Assembly (NCBI RefSeq): GCF_018991925.1
Contig: NW_024738608.1
Span: 2,632,443-2,696,442 of the forward strand
Direction: 5' to 3'
Length of the DNA: 64,000 bases
Source: Homarus americanus
Lineage: Eukaryota; Arthropoda; Malacostraca; Decapoda; Nephropidae
A model generated the notes under the pieces. It was not told the origin of the DNA and did no database searches. It worked only from the letters and a program-made list of their open reading frames with translations. The position numbers and the translations under genes were made by a program. Below, one piece after another: positions 21,406-32,194 of this stretch (position 1 is its first letter; every line of letters begins with the position of its first letter).

Positions 21406-22891
21406 CAGGTTGTACCTCTCTAGTCCGGCATTCTGTGGTCCGGAAACTCCCGTGGTCCGGAACGATTTTAGTTTGTCCAATAGGTAGATAGGCAGCTTTT
21501 TTTTTTTTTTTCTTTTTTTTATCTCTGAATTATTATTATTATTACAGGAGTATTAAATTTTTGCCCCTCAGGCCCCAATGTGGGTCAGTGACCTATGCCC
21601 GGGTGGGCTAATCCCCTTAAAAAAAAAAAAAAGCCGCGGGAAATTAAGGTTTGTTTACATCCGGCAGTTCGGCTGCACTCTCTCTCTCTGCTTGTCTATA
21701 CAGAGTACAACATTTAACCCTTCAATATATATGAGCAGTAAATAAGTGTTGCTTTCATATTCTTATGTAGAGTAATGACGATATATTTTCACATGTGCGC
21801 ACTTACATACGAGCAGTCTCACTTTTTTTTTTACCATTAATGGTTAGCTACTTATATTGTTCCATTTATTAACATTAAATAACATTACAGGTACTTCAAG
21901 CAACCATATTCATTTTTTACATTAATTTTACTACAGCTAAACTCAGGGTCTTATTTTCTTCAGTTTTATATGTAGAACCAATCAGTCACTGGTTTCGTAA
22001 GCTTTAACATAAACAATGCCGGCAGCGGTCTCGTCTCCTCTAATATTCCACGTATTATTAATAAATTGTATTGTTAATTTTGCACACACGTACATTAATT
22101 CAATAAAAACAAATTCAGAAACATTAATTAAAATATATATGAACAGTAAATAAGTGTTGCTTTCATATTCTTATGTAAAGTAATGACGATATGTTTTCAC
22201 GTGTGCGCATGCGCACTTACATATGCGATCTCTCTTTTTCTTTACCATTATCGTTAGCTACTTCTATTGTTCCATTTATTAACATTAAATAACATTACTT
22301 AAAACAACCATATTAATTTTACTACAGCTACAACCAAGGTCTTATTTTCTTCAGTTTTATATGTAGAACCAGTCAGTCACTGGTTTTGTAATCAACGAAA
22401 ACAATGCTGTGTCATTTCCTCATGTGTTTTAATTTTCTACGTTTATTAATGAATTGTATTGCTCATTTTGCACACATAAACATTAATTCAATAAAAAAGA
22501 CATTCAGTAATAAACAATAATGAATCTTTTGTACATAAGAGAAATGACGCTGTTTACACGATTATGCACGTCGTCTGCACGTTGGCGGGCCGTTCAAACC
22601 CGTCGAAATTCAAGTTTCCGCCGTCAAAATTTTTATTTATTTATTTTTTGTGTGTTCCAATAAAATACGTTAAGAATTAAAAACTCGCGAAATTTGAGAA
22701 GCTACTATACGACATTTAACCCTTCAATATGTCTTCAAAGAGACCATGACGCAGAGAAAGTGGTGCTAGTGCTTCCAGGCATAAGCACAAGTCACTATCT
22801 ATCCAGGAAAAGGGTGAATTTCCATGGTCCGGCAATTTCCATGGTCCGGCACCGGTCAGGTCCCGAGGTTGCCGACTAGAGAGGTACAACC
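21406..22891. mobile_element. TA-flanked pogo-type element, family 'GGTTGTACCTCTCTAG'
   Basis: The left end CAGGTTGTACCTCTCTAGTC and the reverse-complemented right end GGTTGTACCTCTCTAGTC are bordered by TA. CGGCA/GTCCGG words repeat inside both ends. It is 1486 bp with no transposase frame. Inside, a unit of about 400 bp is tandemly duplicated: the block at about 21725-22100 recurs at about 22130-22500, including AAATAAGTGTTGCTTTCATA and CAGTCACTGGTTT. Confidence 0.75.
21540..21632 (-). repeat. Short dispersed repeat with (ATT)n edge, copy 1
   Basis: GCCCCTCAGGCCCCAATGTG, GGTCAGTGACC and GGGCTAATCC occur here. The reverse complement of the same block occurs at 38385-38460, likewise bordered by an AT-rich trinucleotide run. 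It looks like a small SINE-like or 3'-end repeat. It lies within the larger TIR element at 21406-22891. Confidence 0.4.
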
Positions 22892-23114
22892 TAATGCGTC
22901 ACATACTGTACTTATAAAGATATACAGTACATGCATACCTATAAAGAATCCAAGTACATACACTACTGCATGCTTATATAGTGCTGTACATATCTACATG
23001 CATATACATACAGTGTTACCTCTATACCAAAAGTTCCTCAGATTCCAGTATTACCTCTCACTGAGTGAATTCATATAAACCGAATCCTCAAATATCCAGA
23101 TATAAAACAGGGAG

Positions 23115-23885
23115 TCCTTACTGTTCATCAGGTATGCATTCATGATGACCATGACTACAGTAATTACAAAGGACAAATAACAAGGGCGATTGACCCATTA
23201 ACTGACATGATATATACAGGTACAGTACATGGAAGATATGTTATGTGTAGCAATTGTAATGGAAATTATGTAGGTCAGACTGGGAAAGCATTACAACTTA
23301 AAATAAAACAGCACAAGTATAATATTAGAACAGCATCTGAAAGCAGTGCACTTTTTGTTCATAATAGGAACAATAATCATCCCATGGATTGGGAAAACAG
23401 TATAGAAGTGTTTGAAATAACATGTGTCACAGCAAGACTTCTGGTTGAAGCAAGTCTGATTAGGAAATTGATTATATAAACCTTAATGATGGTCAGTACA
23501 AAACTGATAATATATTACATAAATTTATTTGGGGCCCAAGGTTAAAAATGCTTTGAAAACCTTTGAGGTAGATGTAGGTTTGATGATTAGCGGTCTCATG
23601 TTTTGACATGACTTGTTCCGTTGCCCATTTTTATAAAGTCTTTCGGTAAGGTGGAGGTGGTGTGTGGATTAGTGGATCCCATGTTATTGACCTGACCTGA
23701 TGTTATGTAAGGTCTCCTTTTTGTATATAAGCTTCTCTCGTCCTGTAAATTCAGTTGCCTCTGAAGATGTCTTGATAAGGATGAAAGCTAAGGTGCTCAG
23801 TGTTTCCCTTTCCTGTGTGGTTTTATTGAGATTGTCCTATAAGTCGGTATGCACATCAGGTATGTGGTTTGACATAACCTGATAA
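23115..23885 (+). mobile_element. Penelope-like element 3' fragment with GIY-YIG endonuclease
   Basis: The frame at 23207-23479 encodes YVMCSNCNGNYVGQTGKALQ, IKQHKYNIRT and ALFVHNRNNNHPMDW, then ARLLVEASLI. This is the Cys-linked GIY-YIG endonuclease of Penelope-like retroelements: a CxxC followed by nYVGQTgk, with a downstream Arg/His helix. The initial residue of the GIY motif is Asn-Tyr here. Downstream (about 23757-23800) is TGCCTCTGAAGATGTCTTGA, then GATGAAAGC, the 3'-terminal motif shared with the - strand copies at 47.9 kb. Reverse transcriptase is absent, so it is a truncated copy. Confidence 0.75.
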
Positions 23886-24665
23886 CTGCAGTAGAGTGAT
23901 TGCAAAAAAAAAAAAAAAGTATATCAGTTTTCCCCAAACGTCATTTTAAAACTCCTAGATTAAAAGATAGTATGTAGAAGAATATAAAACCAAATATGAG
24001 TCCATTACTTATCTTGGTTTGGCCATGGTGAATTTATGCAGTCAGTGGGTTTGGGGCTGGCACGGTAGGGGCGCTTCTTGACTCCATCGTGATCAAGATA
24101 TGACTGCATCATCAGTGGTACTCAGTGGGACAAGTGGGGAGTGTAAACATCCCATACTTGACCCCGGAGATATGAAATTTTTGCATACTGCATTCAAAAC
24201 GGAATTCCAGAATGTATGTCCACTCCTTCAGCTATCATTTGAGAATATATCGTATTTTTATGGCATTTAAGATGCTTTTTTAATGGCTAAAAAATCATCC
24301 TGCTTCCTATATGTGAAGTTGAGGTCTCCCATAAGCTAATGAATCCCACAGTTGCTGTCTCCAGTAGACTAAATTCTACCTAACCCAACTCCAGAATTAA
24401 AAATATGTTATTGCTTGCTTAAACATTATTATTATTTTTAAAATAATTAAAAGGAATTATTGTAAATTTAAAAGCTCGATTTATAACTACAGTACTGATG
24501 ATGATAACCTGAGACGATTAACGTCCGTACGGCAGACACCCAACTATTTAGCGGTAGCTAAGCTGTAACCATTTCTGAACTCTTACAAGCATTACAATCT
24601 GTTAATTCCATACCTGCAACATTTATTTATCATTCTACAAATACCTGATATAATACTTTTAAGTA
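23886..24665. other. Intron 3 sequence, nothing recognised
   Basis: AT-rich DNA with a 15-A run at 23905 and no frame or repeat I can place. Confidence 0.35.
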
Positions 24666-25513
24666 CAGTGGTCCCTCGGTTAACGAACGCCTCGGTTAAC
24701 GAATTACCTTCCATAAGAATCTTCATTTCGGTTAACGAACAAAAATTCGGTTAACGAAATTCTTACGAAAACATGTCAACATGTTTTGGCTTGCTCACCA
24801 GCTGGAAGATTAGTCCGCCAATACAGTAATCGGTTCTAGGGCTTATATTCGTTTCCATTGGAGTAAATATCAAGAAGGTTGTGTTATTCAATATTTTTCC
24901 AAATTCTATATTCAAATTATTAGTCATTTTAACACTTACTTAACATAATTGCAGTACAGGGAACTAGTTTTTGGTGCGCCCATCAGCCACTTCACTCACC
25001 CACCAAGGCGTCAGTTTGTGTCTGTTCGGTGGAGGAAACATCTTGCTTGTGGGTCTCTTGAACGCAGAGTATTTTTACGTTTTTACACTACAATTATTGG
25101 TCATTCTGAATTTATTTAACATATTGACAATATATAGCACAGTGCAGTGTTGATTTAAATAAAATAATCTTGAATTAGACCTAGTGAACTTAAAATTTTA
25201 TTGGTGAAATGACTGCATCAAGCATTGGTCTCCTAGAATGTGATTTTTCCTCCATCCCCACTTCCTTCTCTTCTCCCTTCTCCTCCACCCCCACTTCTAA
25301 TTTCCATCATCATCATCATCAACCAGGAGCCTTCTACATACACACCTCAAAGTAAGTGTACTTTACTGCATTTATTTTTTTGCTTTGTATGTACTTTTCG
25401 GTGAGCTGGAACCAATTACCCAATATCCCATTGAAACAATGGATTTGGTTCACGAAATTTTCGGTTAACAAACGACCTTCTGGAACGAATTGTGCTTGTT
25501 AACTGAACCACTG
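24666..25513. mobile_element. TA-flanked 'GTTAACGAA' MITE, copy 2 (inverted to copy 1)
   Basis: The ends are CAGTGGTCCCTCGGTTAACG and (reverse complement) CAGTGGTTCAGTTAACAAGC, with TA at 24664-24665 and 25514-25515. The 848-bp body is homologous to the reverse complement of 3415-4253, including CTCAAAGTAAGTG and CATCATCATCATC. It is non-coding. Confidence 0.8.
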
Positions 25514-25590
25514 TATCGTGTTAATGTGAGTGTCCATTATTTGTTGTTTGTAAGTAAGTGAGCATAAGTTATGAATCTTTGTGTGTGTTT

Positions 25591-25690
25591 AATAATAATA
25601 ATAATAATAATTAACGGTTTATTGAGAAAGTTCTGCAGCTCGAAGGCTGAAAATATACATTGGACATAAATGACTTATTACATACGGTAC
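25591..25690 (-). repeat. Retroposon 3' end with (AAT)n tail, inverted copy
   Basis: An (AAT)n run followed by TTAACGGTTTATTGAGAAAG and CTGCAGCTCGAAGGCTGAAA is the reverse complement of the terminus at about 5085-5216. Two independent copies ending in the same trinucleotide tail argue for a retroposed 3' end. Confidence 0.55.
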
Positions 25691-26067
25691 AGTACGGTGT
25701 GGTGGTGGGACGTGTGTGTGGGAGGTCCGTGTTTTTTGTCGAAAAACAGGGTCTTTCCAGGAGTACCCATTCTGATTTCTAGGAAATCTGATTCGTGAGT
25801 GACTAGTGAGTGTCGTGACCATACAATATCTATCTGTGATCCCCCTAAGGAGATATATTTGTCAATTTACTGGTGAATCTGTGACTACCACGTGAGCTGT
25901 AGGTCCACCAAACTCCCCCCAGTGCCACGGCTTGTAATCTGAGCCCTGTCCACCCCCCCTCCCCCCTCCCCCCATCCGTCCACACTCCCCCACAGTCCCA
26001 CCAGGCCACCCAGCTGACCACAACTCGACCATTTCATACTGCCAGCTCAGCCCTCACCAGCTCCAAT

Positions 26068-26856
26068 ATGTCTAAGTTGGCTGCTAGTGTCAAGAATTCA
26101 AATTCCATGAAGCAACAGCTGACTGATGTGATAATGGAAGTCCAACGGACTCTCATACAGGACATCATACAGCAAATGAATAAGGAGACCATCAGGAAGC
26201 TAGAAGAAGCTGACCGGCATCTCACTGACCAGCTAGGTGAGATTAAAAGAAGCTTGGAATTCTCGCAAAAGGAAATAAGTGACTTACAAGCAAAGTTGAA
26301 CGTTGAAGCTAAAGAGAACCGAACACTCAAGACTCAAGTTCAACAGCTGAGTGAGGAAAATTCCAAGCTCAAAACGGAACTAACGACAACAGCAGACCGG
26401 GTGGATTATGCGGATGACATAGGGCGGCGAAACAACCTCAGGATTGCCGGTATCCCTGAAGACATCCACGAGAACTGGGAGTCATCCCAACGCAAAATTT
26501 CATACCTGCTGAATGAACATTTTAAACTTCCTGAAGTCAAGTTTGATCGTATTCAACGCGTCGGGAAACCCAACTCCTCCCGCCCCCGCGAAATCATAAC
26601 AAAATTCTCATCCCCCTCTGACCGTGACAAAGTGTTTTATCAACGCAGTAAACTGAAAGGCACCACTGTCTTCGTCAATGAAGATCTCTGCCCAGGTACG
26701 ACTAAAGCCCGTGTACATCAAATGGACCAGTTTAAAGAAGCCAGGAAACAAGGGAAACACGTGACGTTCAGTCATAAAACTCTTGTTGTGAGGGATTGGG
26801 CAAATGGACACCCGCCCACTCACTCACCCGCTGCCCCCAGAACCCTTCCCCACTGA
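26068..26856 (+). CDS. LINE ORF1p-like protein (coiled coil plus RRM), 262 aa
   Basis: The intact frame starts MSKLAASVKNSNSMKQQLTD. Residues about 10-110 form a long heptad-like helix (QLGEIKRSLEFSQKEISDLQ, then QVQQLSEENSKLKTELTT), a predicted coiled-coil trimerisation or dimerisation region. Residues about 120-240 look like the RRM and C-terminal domain of LINE ORF1 proteins: RRNNLRIAGIPED, FDRIQRVGKP, REIITKFSSPSDRDKVFYQR and TVFVNEDL. Such proteins bind the element's RNA as chaperones. The start is the first ATG after the leader. That it stays open while ORF2 is broken may mean a recent insertion or chance. It is not a host gene. Confidence 0.8.
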   Translation: MSKLAASVKNSNSMKQQLTDVIMEVQRTLIQDIIQQMNKETIRKLEEADRHLTDQLGEIKRSLEFSQKEISDLQAKLNVEAKENRTLKTQVQQLSEENSKLKTELTTTADRVDYADDIGRRNNLRIAGIPEDIHENWESSQRKISYLLNEHFKLPEVKFDRIQRVGKPNSSRPREIITKFSSPSDRDKVFYQRSKLKGTTVFVNEDLCPGTTKARVHQMDQFKEARKQGKHVTFSHKTLVVRDWANGHPPTHSPAAPRTLPH

Positions 26857-27179
26857 GGGGTAACCAGCCACTTTCGCTATAACCTGAGGAGGTCCCCCCC
26901 CCACCGGCCAACTCGAGTACTACACGTCTACCCTCTGTGGTGGAAACCAGCAGCCCTCAAAACCGAGTGACAGGAGCACCTCCCACTCCATCTGGGAATC
27001 ACCCTCAACAGTACCGGTCATCCTAATTCTGTTGGTTGTAGCACTTGTGAGTACGTTACCCCCCACTATTATAATTCTTAGATCTTCCTTTTTCACACCT
27101 CAGTGACCCTGAGTTTTTACTGTTCCTTAATTAGTATTAATATTCCCACAATGATAATGCTAGTGTCATTCCCTTAGAT

Positions 27180-30100
27180 GTGCTAAATCGTATGTGTTAC
27201 ACCCCATTTACCCATGGTGTCGACACAATACTCCCTCATGTCGATCCTGATGTCTTTCTACAAAACTCACTGGATTGCACCAACCCAAACTGTAACTATT
27301 ACTTTCCTGACTCCCCCGAGTTTAGTTCTAGTCTCCTAGTACCTCATTCCTTCTCCTTGATTAGCCATAACATCAGCAGCATTCCCCTTCATCTAGATAC
27401 CTTTTTAGATCAGTGTTTATCTTCTATTGCCCACAAATTTGATGTACTTGGGTTCTGTGAGACCAAACTCACTAACGATATTGACCATTTGTATAACATT
27501 CCTAATTATAATAGACACTGCGTCAACACGTCATGACACAGTGGTGGTGTCGCCCTATATGTTGATACCAAGTATAACACTTCTGTAAGAGATGATTTAA
27601 AGGTTCAGGAGGAGTACATGGAGAGTGTTTTCATTGAATTACGTAACGACACATGAAATATCCTAGTAGGAGTAATCTACAGAAGACCCCACACTAATGT
27701 AAGGAATTTTCTTGATAAATTTATGGAGCTTATCACTATCATAAGTTCAGAGAGGCAACATTGCTACATTACAGGAGATTTCAGCCTTGATATATTAAAA
27801 TCAGAAACCTACACCTCAGTATTAGACCTTCTTGCTGCGGTACCTGTCATTCTAAACTCTTCTTCAACACTATAACCAATCCCACTAGAGCAGTGGTTCC
27901 CAAACTTTTTCTGATCATTACCCACTTTTCATATATGATCCTTATCCATGGCCCCCCTCTCCCAATCCATATCTCTGGCTGGCTCAGCTGCTGACTGGCT
28001 GTGCTAGTGTGGTGGGGCTTGGGATTTTTATGTGTACATAGCCTCAGCTTATGGCCCCCTAAATTTTGCTGGGGGGGGCCATGGCCCCCAGTTTGGGAAC
28101 CAGTGCACTAGAGTAACTGCCACCTCTGCCATTGTGATAGATCATATCTGGACTAACAACACCCCTAACAATCTTGCAAGTGGAATTATTTATAGCAATA
28201 TCTCAGATCACTTCCCAGTTTTTGCCATGTATAAAACAGCCACAAGACCTGAAAGGCCTAGTAGAGTCTCAATACAATACAGGGACTACTGCACCGACAA
28301 CATGCTCCTTTTTTAAAAGCAACCTAATGAATGCTAACTGGGATCTTGTCTATGCTTCCGACAACCCTAACGTGAACAGCTGCAACTTCTCTTGCATCTT
28401 CAATGCTTGCTTTGATAAATGCTTCCCGCTCAAGACTAAGTCAGTGAAAACTGTATCCATTTCCAAACCCTATATCACAAGCGAAATTAAGATAATGATA
28501 AAAGAAAAAACAAACTCCAAAGGAAATTTGCGAAAAGACCCATAACTTTCGGTGATGCTTACCGAAGTATCAGAAATAGAGTAACTTAAGCAGTTAGAAA
28601 CTCCAGACATAACCATTATACAAATAAGCTCCAGTCAGCATCAGGCGACAGTAAGAAAATCTGGAATGTCATAAATTCTATTCAGAACAGGAACACTCAG
28701 CCTTTGGTCCCCCACTCAGCTTTTATGATTCATTTGTAAAAGGGACCCTCCCCCATTGCCAACCACTTCAATGAATACGTATTTTATTAATGTTGGCAAA
28801 AATCTTGCAGAGAGCATCCCAGATCACCATGAGGAATTTAGAGCCTACCTCCAAAACAGACAGCAAAATGAGCTGTTCTTATCCCCTGTCACAGCAGATG
28901 AATTACTGGCCATCATGATAATTTCCAAAGATGCAGCAGCAGGCGAAGACAATATACCAATGAGCATCATTAAGAAAGTAGCCCACTTATTACTACCTGT
29001 TCTCCTCCACATTTGTAAGTCCTCCTTCACTAGTGGTGTCTTTCCTGATAAACTGAAAATTGATAAAGTTCACCCAGCATATAAAAAATCTGGGGACAAA
29101 GGTCTCTTCAAGAATTACTGCCCCATATCAGTCCTCCCAGCCTTGAGTAAGATACTGGAAAAGCTAGCATGTAATCGACTAAATTCCTTCTGCAATGCCA
29201 ATAACATCTTTACAGACTCCCAGTTTGGATTTAGAGCTAGAAGGTCGACTGAGAGTGCTTTGCTATCCTTTTCTAATGACATCTTAAATTCCTTTGATGA
29301 CAGTCAGTTCACAGTCGGTATATTCTTGGACCTCTCTAAAGCCTTCAATACTGTCGACCATACCATCCTCCTCTCAAAACTCGAACATTACGGCGCTAGG
29401 GGCCTGTCCCACAATTGGCTTACCTCATATCAGTCCAACAGGATGCAGTATGTCTGCTATAATAATCACCAATCTGACTCCTCACCAGTCTTGTATGGAG
29501 TCCCCCAAGGTTCCACTCTAGGTCCAGTACTGTTTTTGTAGTACATAAATGACATAATCCACGCCAGCTCACTCATAAAATACAACTTATTTGCAGACGA
29601 TAGTAATCTCTATGCCAGGAACTCAGACCTCCATTCCTTGATGAGAACTATGAACACTGAATTAACTAAAGTCAGGAGCTGGGTAATACATAATAAACTG
29701 ACCTTAAACCTTGAGAAAACCCACTACACGATCTTTCACAGAAGGAAAAACTTACCCCCAGACTTGGACCCTCTGTACCTTGGTAATGCAGTCTTCAAAC
29801 GCGAACAAAATTCTAAATTCCTCGGAGTTATTGTTGATGAGAGACTTAACTGGAGAAACCACATACAAGCCATTCACAGTAAAGTCAATAAACAGTGCAG
29901 TATCATGTATCACACTTGACATTCACTCACTCTCACAGCAATGAAAGAAATCTATCATGATCTTGTCTACCAACACCTGATACACTGTCACACACTAAGG
30001 GGGGCCTCTGGCTCTTCAAAAACACATTCTCTGGTTACTGCACAAAAGAGAGTTGTACGGACAATGACCTACTTGAAAAAAAAAACAGATCACACAAACG

Positions 30101-30405
30101 AGAAATTTGCTATATTGAAATTTTTAAAATTTGAAGATATTAACACTTACTGCTGTGCCCTCTGTTTACAAGTCTATCAATCACTGGCTTGACAATAATT
30201 ATTTCCAGTTCCGGAATAATTAGAGATACAACTTAAGGCACCCAGAGCTACTAAGACCACCCCCCATGCGCTCCTCTCAGTCCCAGACCTCCATAAAATA
30301 TCACGGTGTGAAGGTGTGGAACAACTTACCCCCACCCATCCGAGCAAAGACTACGCTCTCTTCCTTTAAATCATCTCTTAAAAAATATCTATTGTCTAAG
30401 TATTA
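27180..30405 (+). pseudogene. LINE ORF2 remnant: endonuclease, reverse transcriptase
   Basis: Endonuclease motifs: FDVLGFCETKLT (about 27440), HSGGVALYVD (27537), VGVIYRRPH (27670), TSAIVIDHIWTNN (28120) and SNISDHFPVF (28195). RT motifs: SGVFPDKLKIDKVHPAYKKS, NYCPISVLPALSKILEKL, DSQFGFRARRSTESALLSF, LDLSKAFNTVDHTILL, YGVPQGSTLGPVLFL, FADDSNLY (29590-29615) and FLGVIVDERLNWRNHI. The C-terminal YHGVKVWNNLPPPIRAKTTL ends at 30405. Stops at 27534 (TGA), 27654 (TGA) and 29539 (TAG), and shifts near 27850, 28314 and 29917, inactivate it. Both TGA codons could be former CGA arginines. Confidence 0.8.
27891..28105. mobile_element. hAT-type MITE inside the LINE endonuclease, 8-bp TSD
   Basis: The termini are CAGTGGTTCCCAAACT and (reverse complement) CACTGGTTCCCAAACT, with CACTAGAG duplicated exactly at 27883-27890 and 28106-28113. 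Removing the element and one duplicate joins ITNPT to RVTATS in the endonuclease frame. The interior has GGCCCCCC and GGGGGGGCC stretches and no ORF. The termini resemble those of many animal hAT elements. Confidence 0.9.
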
Positions 30406-30536
30406 ATATTTCTTGTAACACCTACTATATTTATTGTACCTGTTTTTATTGTACCATCAAAACCGTTTTATCGGAAATTATCATGTAAATAGATAAGTAC
30501 TTACCATTGCAATGAACAAATTTGCCAACTACAGTA

Positions 30537-31628
30537 CAGGTATAGTCTGCATCTACGCGGTCAATTAAACCCGTGGAGGCCCTCGTAAAACGAGAAACGC
30601 GTAAATGAAATAACAGAACATATGGGATTAATTGAAATAGAGACTGGGCCAACACAATACGTACGTTAGTAAAAATAACATCTTAATTTTATGATGGTAT
30701 GCACACACAATTAATAATTAAGAGAAATATCAATAATATTAGGTTTTTTAACACTTACGTTAGTAGAAAAGCTGGGTTGGCACACGTGGATGGCGGCTGG
30801 TTCCGAGGCAGAGGGCAGATTAGTTGCCCTCCGGTGAATCACTTTCACTACTCGCAGAGGTTTGCAGGGCCTCCCAGACAAACCCCTCAAAGTCCATATC
30901 CTCACTGTCAATATCACTATCACTGACTTGGGCTGGCTGTGGTTGTGGTGGGTTGCGGGCGAGGAAATCCTCAATACTACGTTGACGACTAGCATTGATG
31001 TTGTCGAGATAGATCTGGATATACGGCTCCATAACTTTCGACAGATGGTTATTAGACGCTTCATACCGATGCTTGTCTGGGTCGTTGTCAAGGATGAGCT
31101 TAATTTTTTCCCCCAACGCGATAATTTCCTTCACATTACCATGGCTTGGTCCAGGTAATTCAAGGCTTTTCTCTGGTGGTGGAGGTCCCGCGGAAGCCAT
31201 TGTGAGTTGTGAGGGGAATAGCGGGTATAAGAGAGAACTGTATACGCGGACTGAGAACAATGAGACAGGCCCTGCTAGGTCAGCGACTTCTACCCTCTGG
31301 TGGCAAGGCACGTCATGTTACATTAGACCAATCACAGCTAGCGGCGGAGGGAGGTAAGGATGCGTGGCCCAATCACAGTCCGATATGTCATATGATGTCA
31401 GCGATAACATAAGAGCTGCCTGATGCGCACCACTCACCGCGCCGCTTCCCGCGTATGGTCAAGAATGGACCGTGTGGGTAAAAAATGGCGCGGCGGTCTG
31501 GACCTCTCCAGCCGCTCGCCGCGTAAATATCCAAATTTACTGCGTAAATAAAGCATTTTCATTCTGGCAAGGCACCTCGTAAATGACGAAACGTGTAAAC
31601 AAAAGCTGTTTAAATGCAGACTATACTG
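30537..31628. mobile_element. TA-flanked pogo/Tigger-like element, copy A
   Basis: The left end is CAGGTATAGTCTGCATCTAC and the reverse-complemented right end is CAGTATAGTCTGCATTTAAA, with TA at 30535-30536 and 31629-31630. It is 1092 bp. It carries a minus-strand ORF (30820-31200) and GC-rich sequence with GCGTAAA words near both ends. Copy B (39019-40135) is highly similar throughout in the same orientation. It is too short for a full transposase, so it is non-autonomous. Confidence 0.85.
30820..31200 (-). CDS. 126-aa ORF of the pogo-like element, copy A
   Basis: The protein starts MASAGPPPPEKSLELPGPSH. It continues with GEKIKLILDNDPDKHRYEAS, NNHLSKVMEPYIQIYLDNIN and RQRSIEDFLARNPPQPQP, and ends in an acidic tail DSEDMDFEGFVWEALQ then SESDSPEGN. 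The section DNDPD(x)nR...VMxPY...RQrSIxdFL resembles the C-terminal tail of Tigger/pogo transposases. My reading is an internal-deletion derivative that joins a short N-terminus to the transposase tail, leaving no DDE domain. Copy B encodes a 126-aa protein with about ten substitutions and two compensating in-frame indels. It may be a coding element or a fossil only recently spread; no function is known to me. Confidence 0.5.
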   Translation of the reverse strand: MASAGPPPPEKSLELPGPSHGNVKEIIALGEKIKLILDNDPDKHRYEASNNHLSKVMEPYIQIYLDNINASRQRSIEDFLARNPPQPQPAQVSDSDIDSEDMDFEGFVWEALQTSASSESDSPEGN

Positions 31629-31929
31629 TAGTCATAATCCTGACAGCTCTTTCCTCTTGTTCAACCGTATTACTGTACAACTCATGTTGTACTGCTCCCC
31701 CATTCTACTTATGTTTTTCAATTCCATTGCAATTTATGTATATAAAAAAAAAATATATATATATATATACTGTATACCCGTATATAAAAAATAAATAAAA
31801 TTAATAAATATTGAAGTGATAACCGTGGTAACATTATGAGATGTTCTTTTACCACCATGCTATTGTACTATTCCAGATGATACTAAATGTTACATAATAC
31901 TTCCTTGAAATAAATGCATAGTATATATC

Positions 31930-32081
31930 AGGTGCCTAAAAGAGAACTCAGGTTCTCAACTGGCTCAGCCATGTTAATATTGTTATTATTATCTACTCTG
32001 TATCTGTGTTTTTCTGGCTAAATAAACTGTTTCTATTCAATTCAATTCAATTCAATTCAATTCAATTCAATTCAATTCAAC
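31930..32081 (+). repeat. Possible LINE 3' terminus with (ATTCA)n tail
   Basis: TTCTCAACTGGCTCAGCCAT and CTGGCTAAATAAACTG precede a clean (TTCAA)n run at about 32036-32081. An AATAAAC signal followed by a short tandem tail is the same layout as the I-clade fragment ending at 13182. It abuts the reversed retroposon end and minisatellite array that follow. Confidence 0.4.
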
Positions 32082-32194
32082 ATTGGTGGTTCAATAAAAG
32101 CCTTCATTAGAGAAAGGTAAAGGAACATAAGTGAACATACAGATTAATGTTTCCAGTGGAGGTCACGTAGATCATGTGCGCTGAGGTGTTGAAC
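32082..32194 (-). repeat. Inverted copy of the flank that follows minisatellite array 1
   Basis: GGCTTTTATTGAACCACCAA, CTAATGAAGGC and TGTATGTTCACT on the - strand match 4995-5070 on the + strand, so the two minisatellite arrays belong to one dispersed element. The final segment of that element (5085-5216, with the ATT tail) is missing here. Confidence 0.6.

Larger units (their letters stand above)
25700..30440 (+). mobile_element. Nearly full-length LINE with intact ORF1 and decayed ORF2
   Basis: A C-rich leader (about 25700-26067) precedes ORF1 (26068-26856). A roughly 320-bp spacer and ORF2 (endonuclease about 27180-28300, RT 28756-29920, C-terminus to 30405) follow. The motifs (FLDLSKAFNTVDHTILLSKL, GVPQGSTLGPVLFL, FADDSNLY) fit the L2/CR1/Jockey-type LINEs of animals. 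ORF2 has at least four stops or shifts and a 215-bp hAT MITE. A 5'-truncated relative lies at 44130-45130 on the - strand. This is the most complete retrotransposon in the window. Confidence 0.85.

Noticed and set aside
26608..26823. Minus-strand frame inside the LINE ORF1
   Set aside because: It is a shadow of the intact + strand ORF1 with no recognisable motif.
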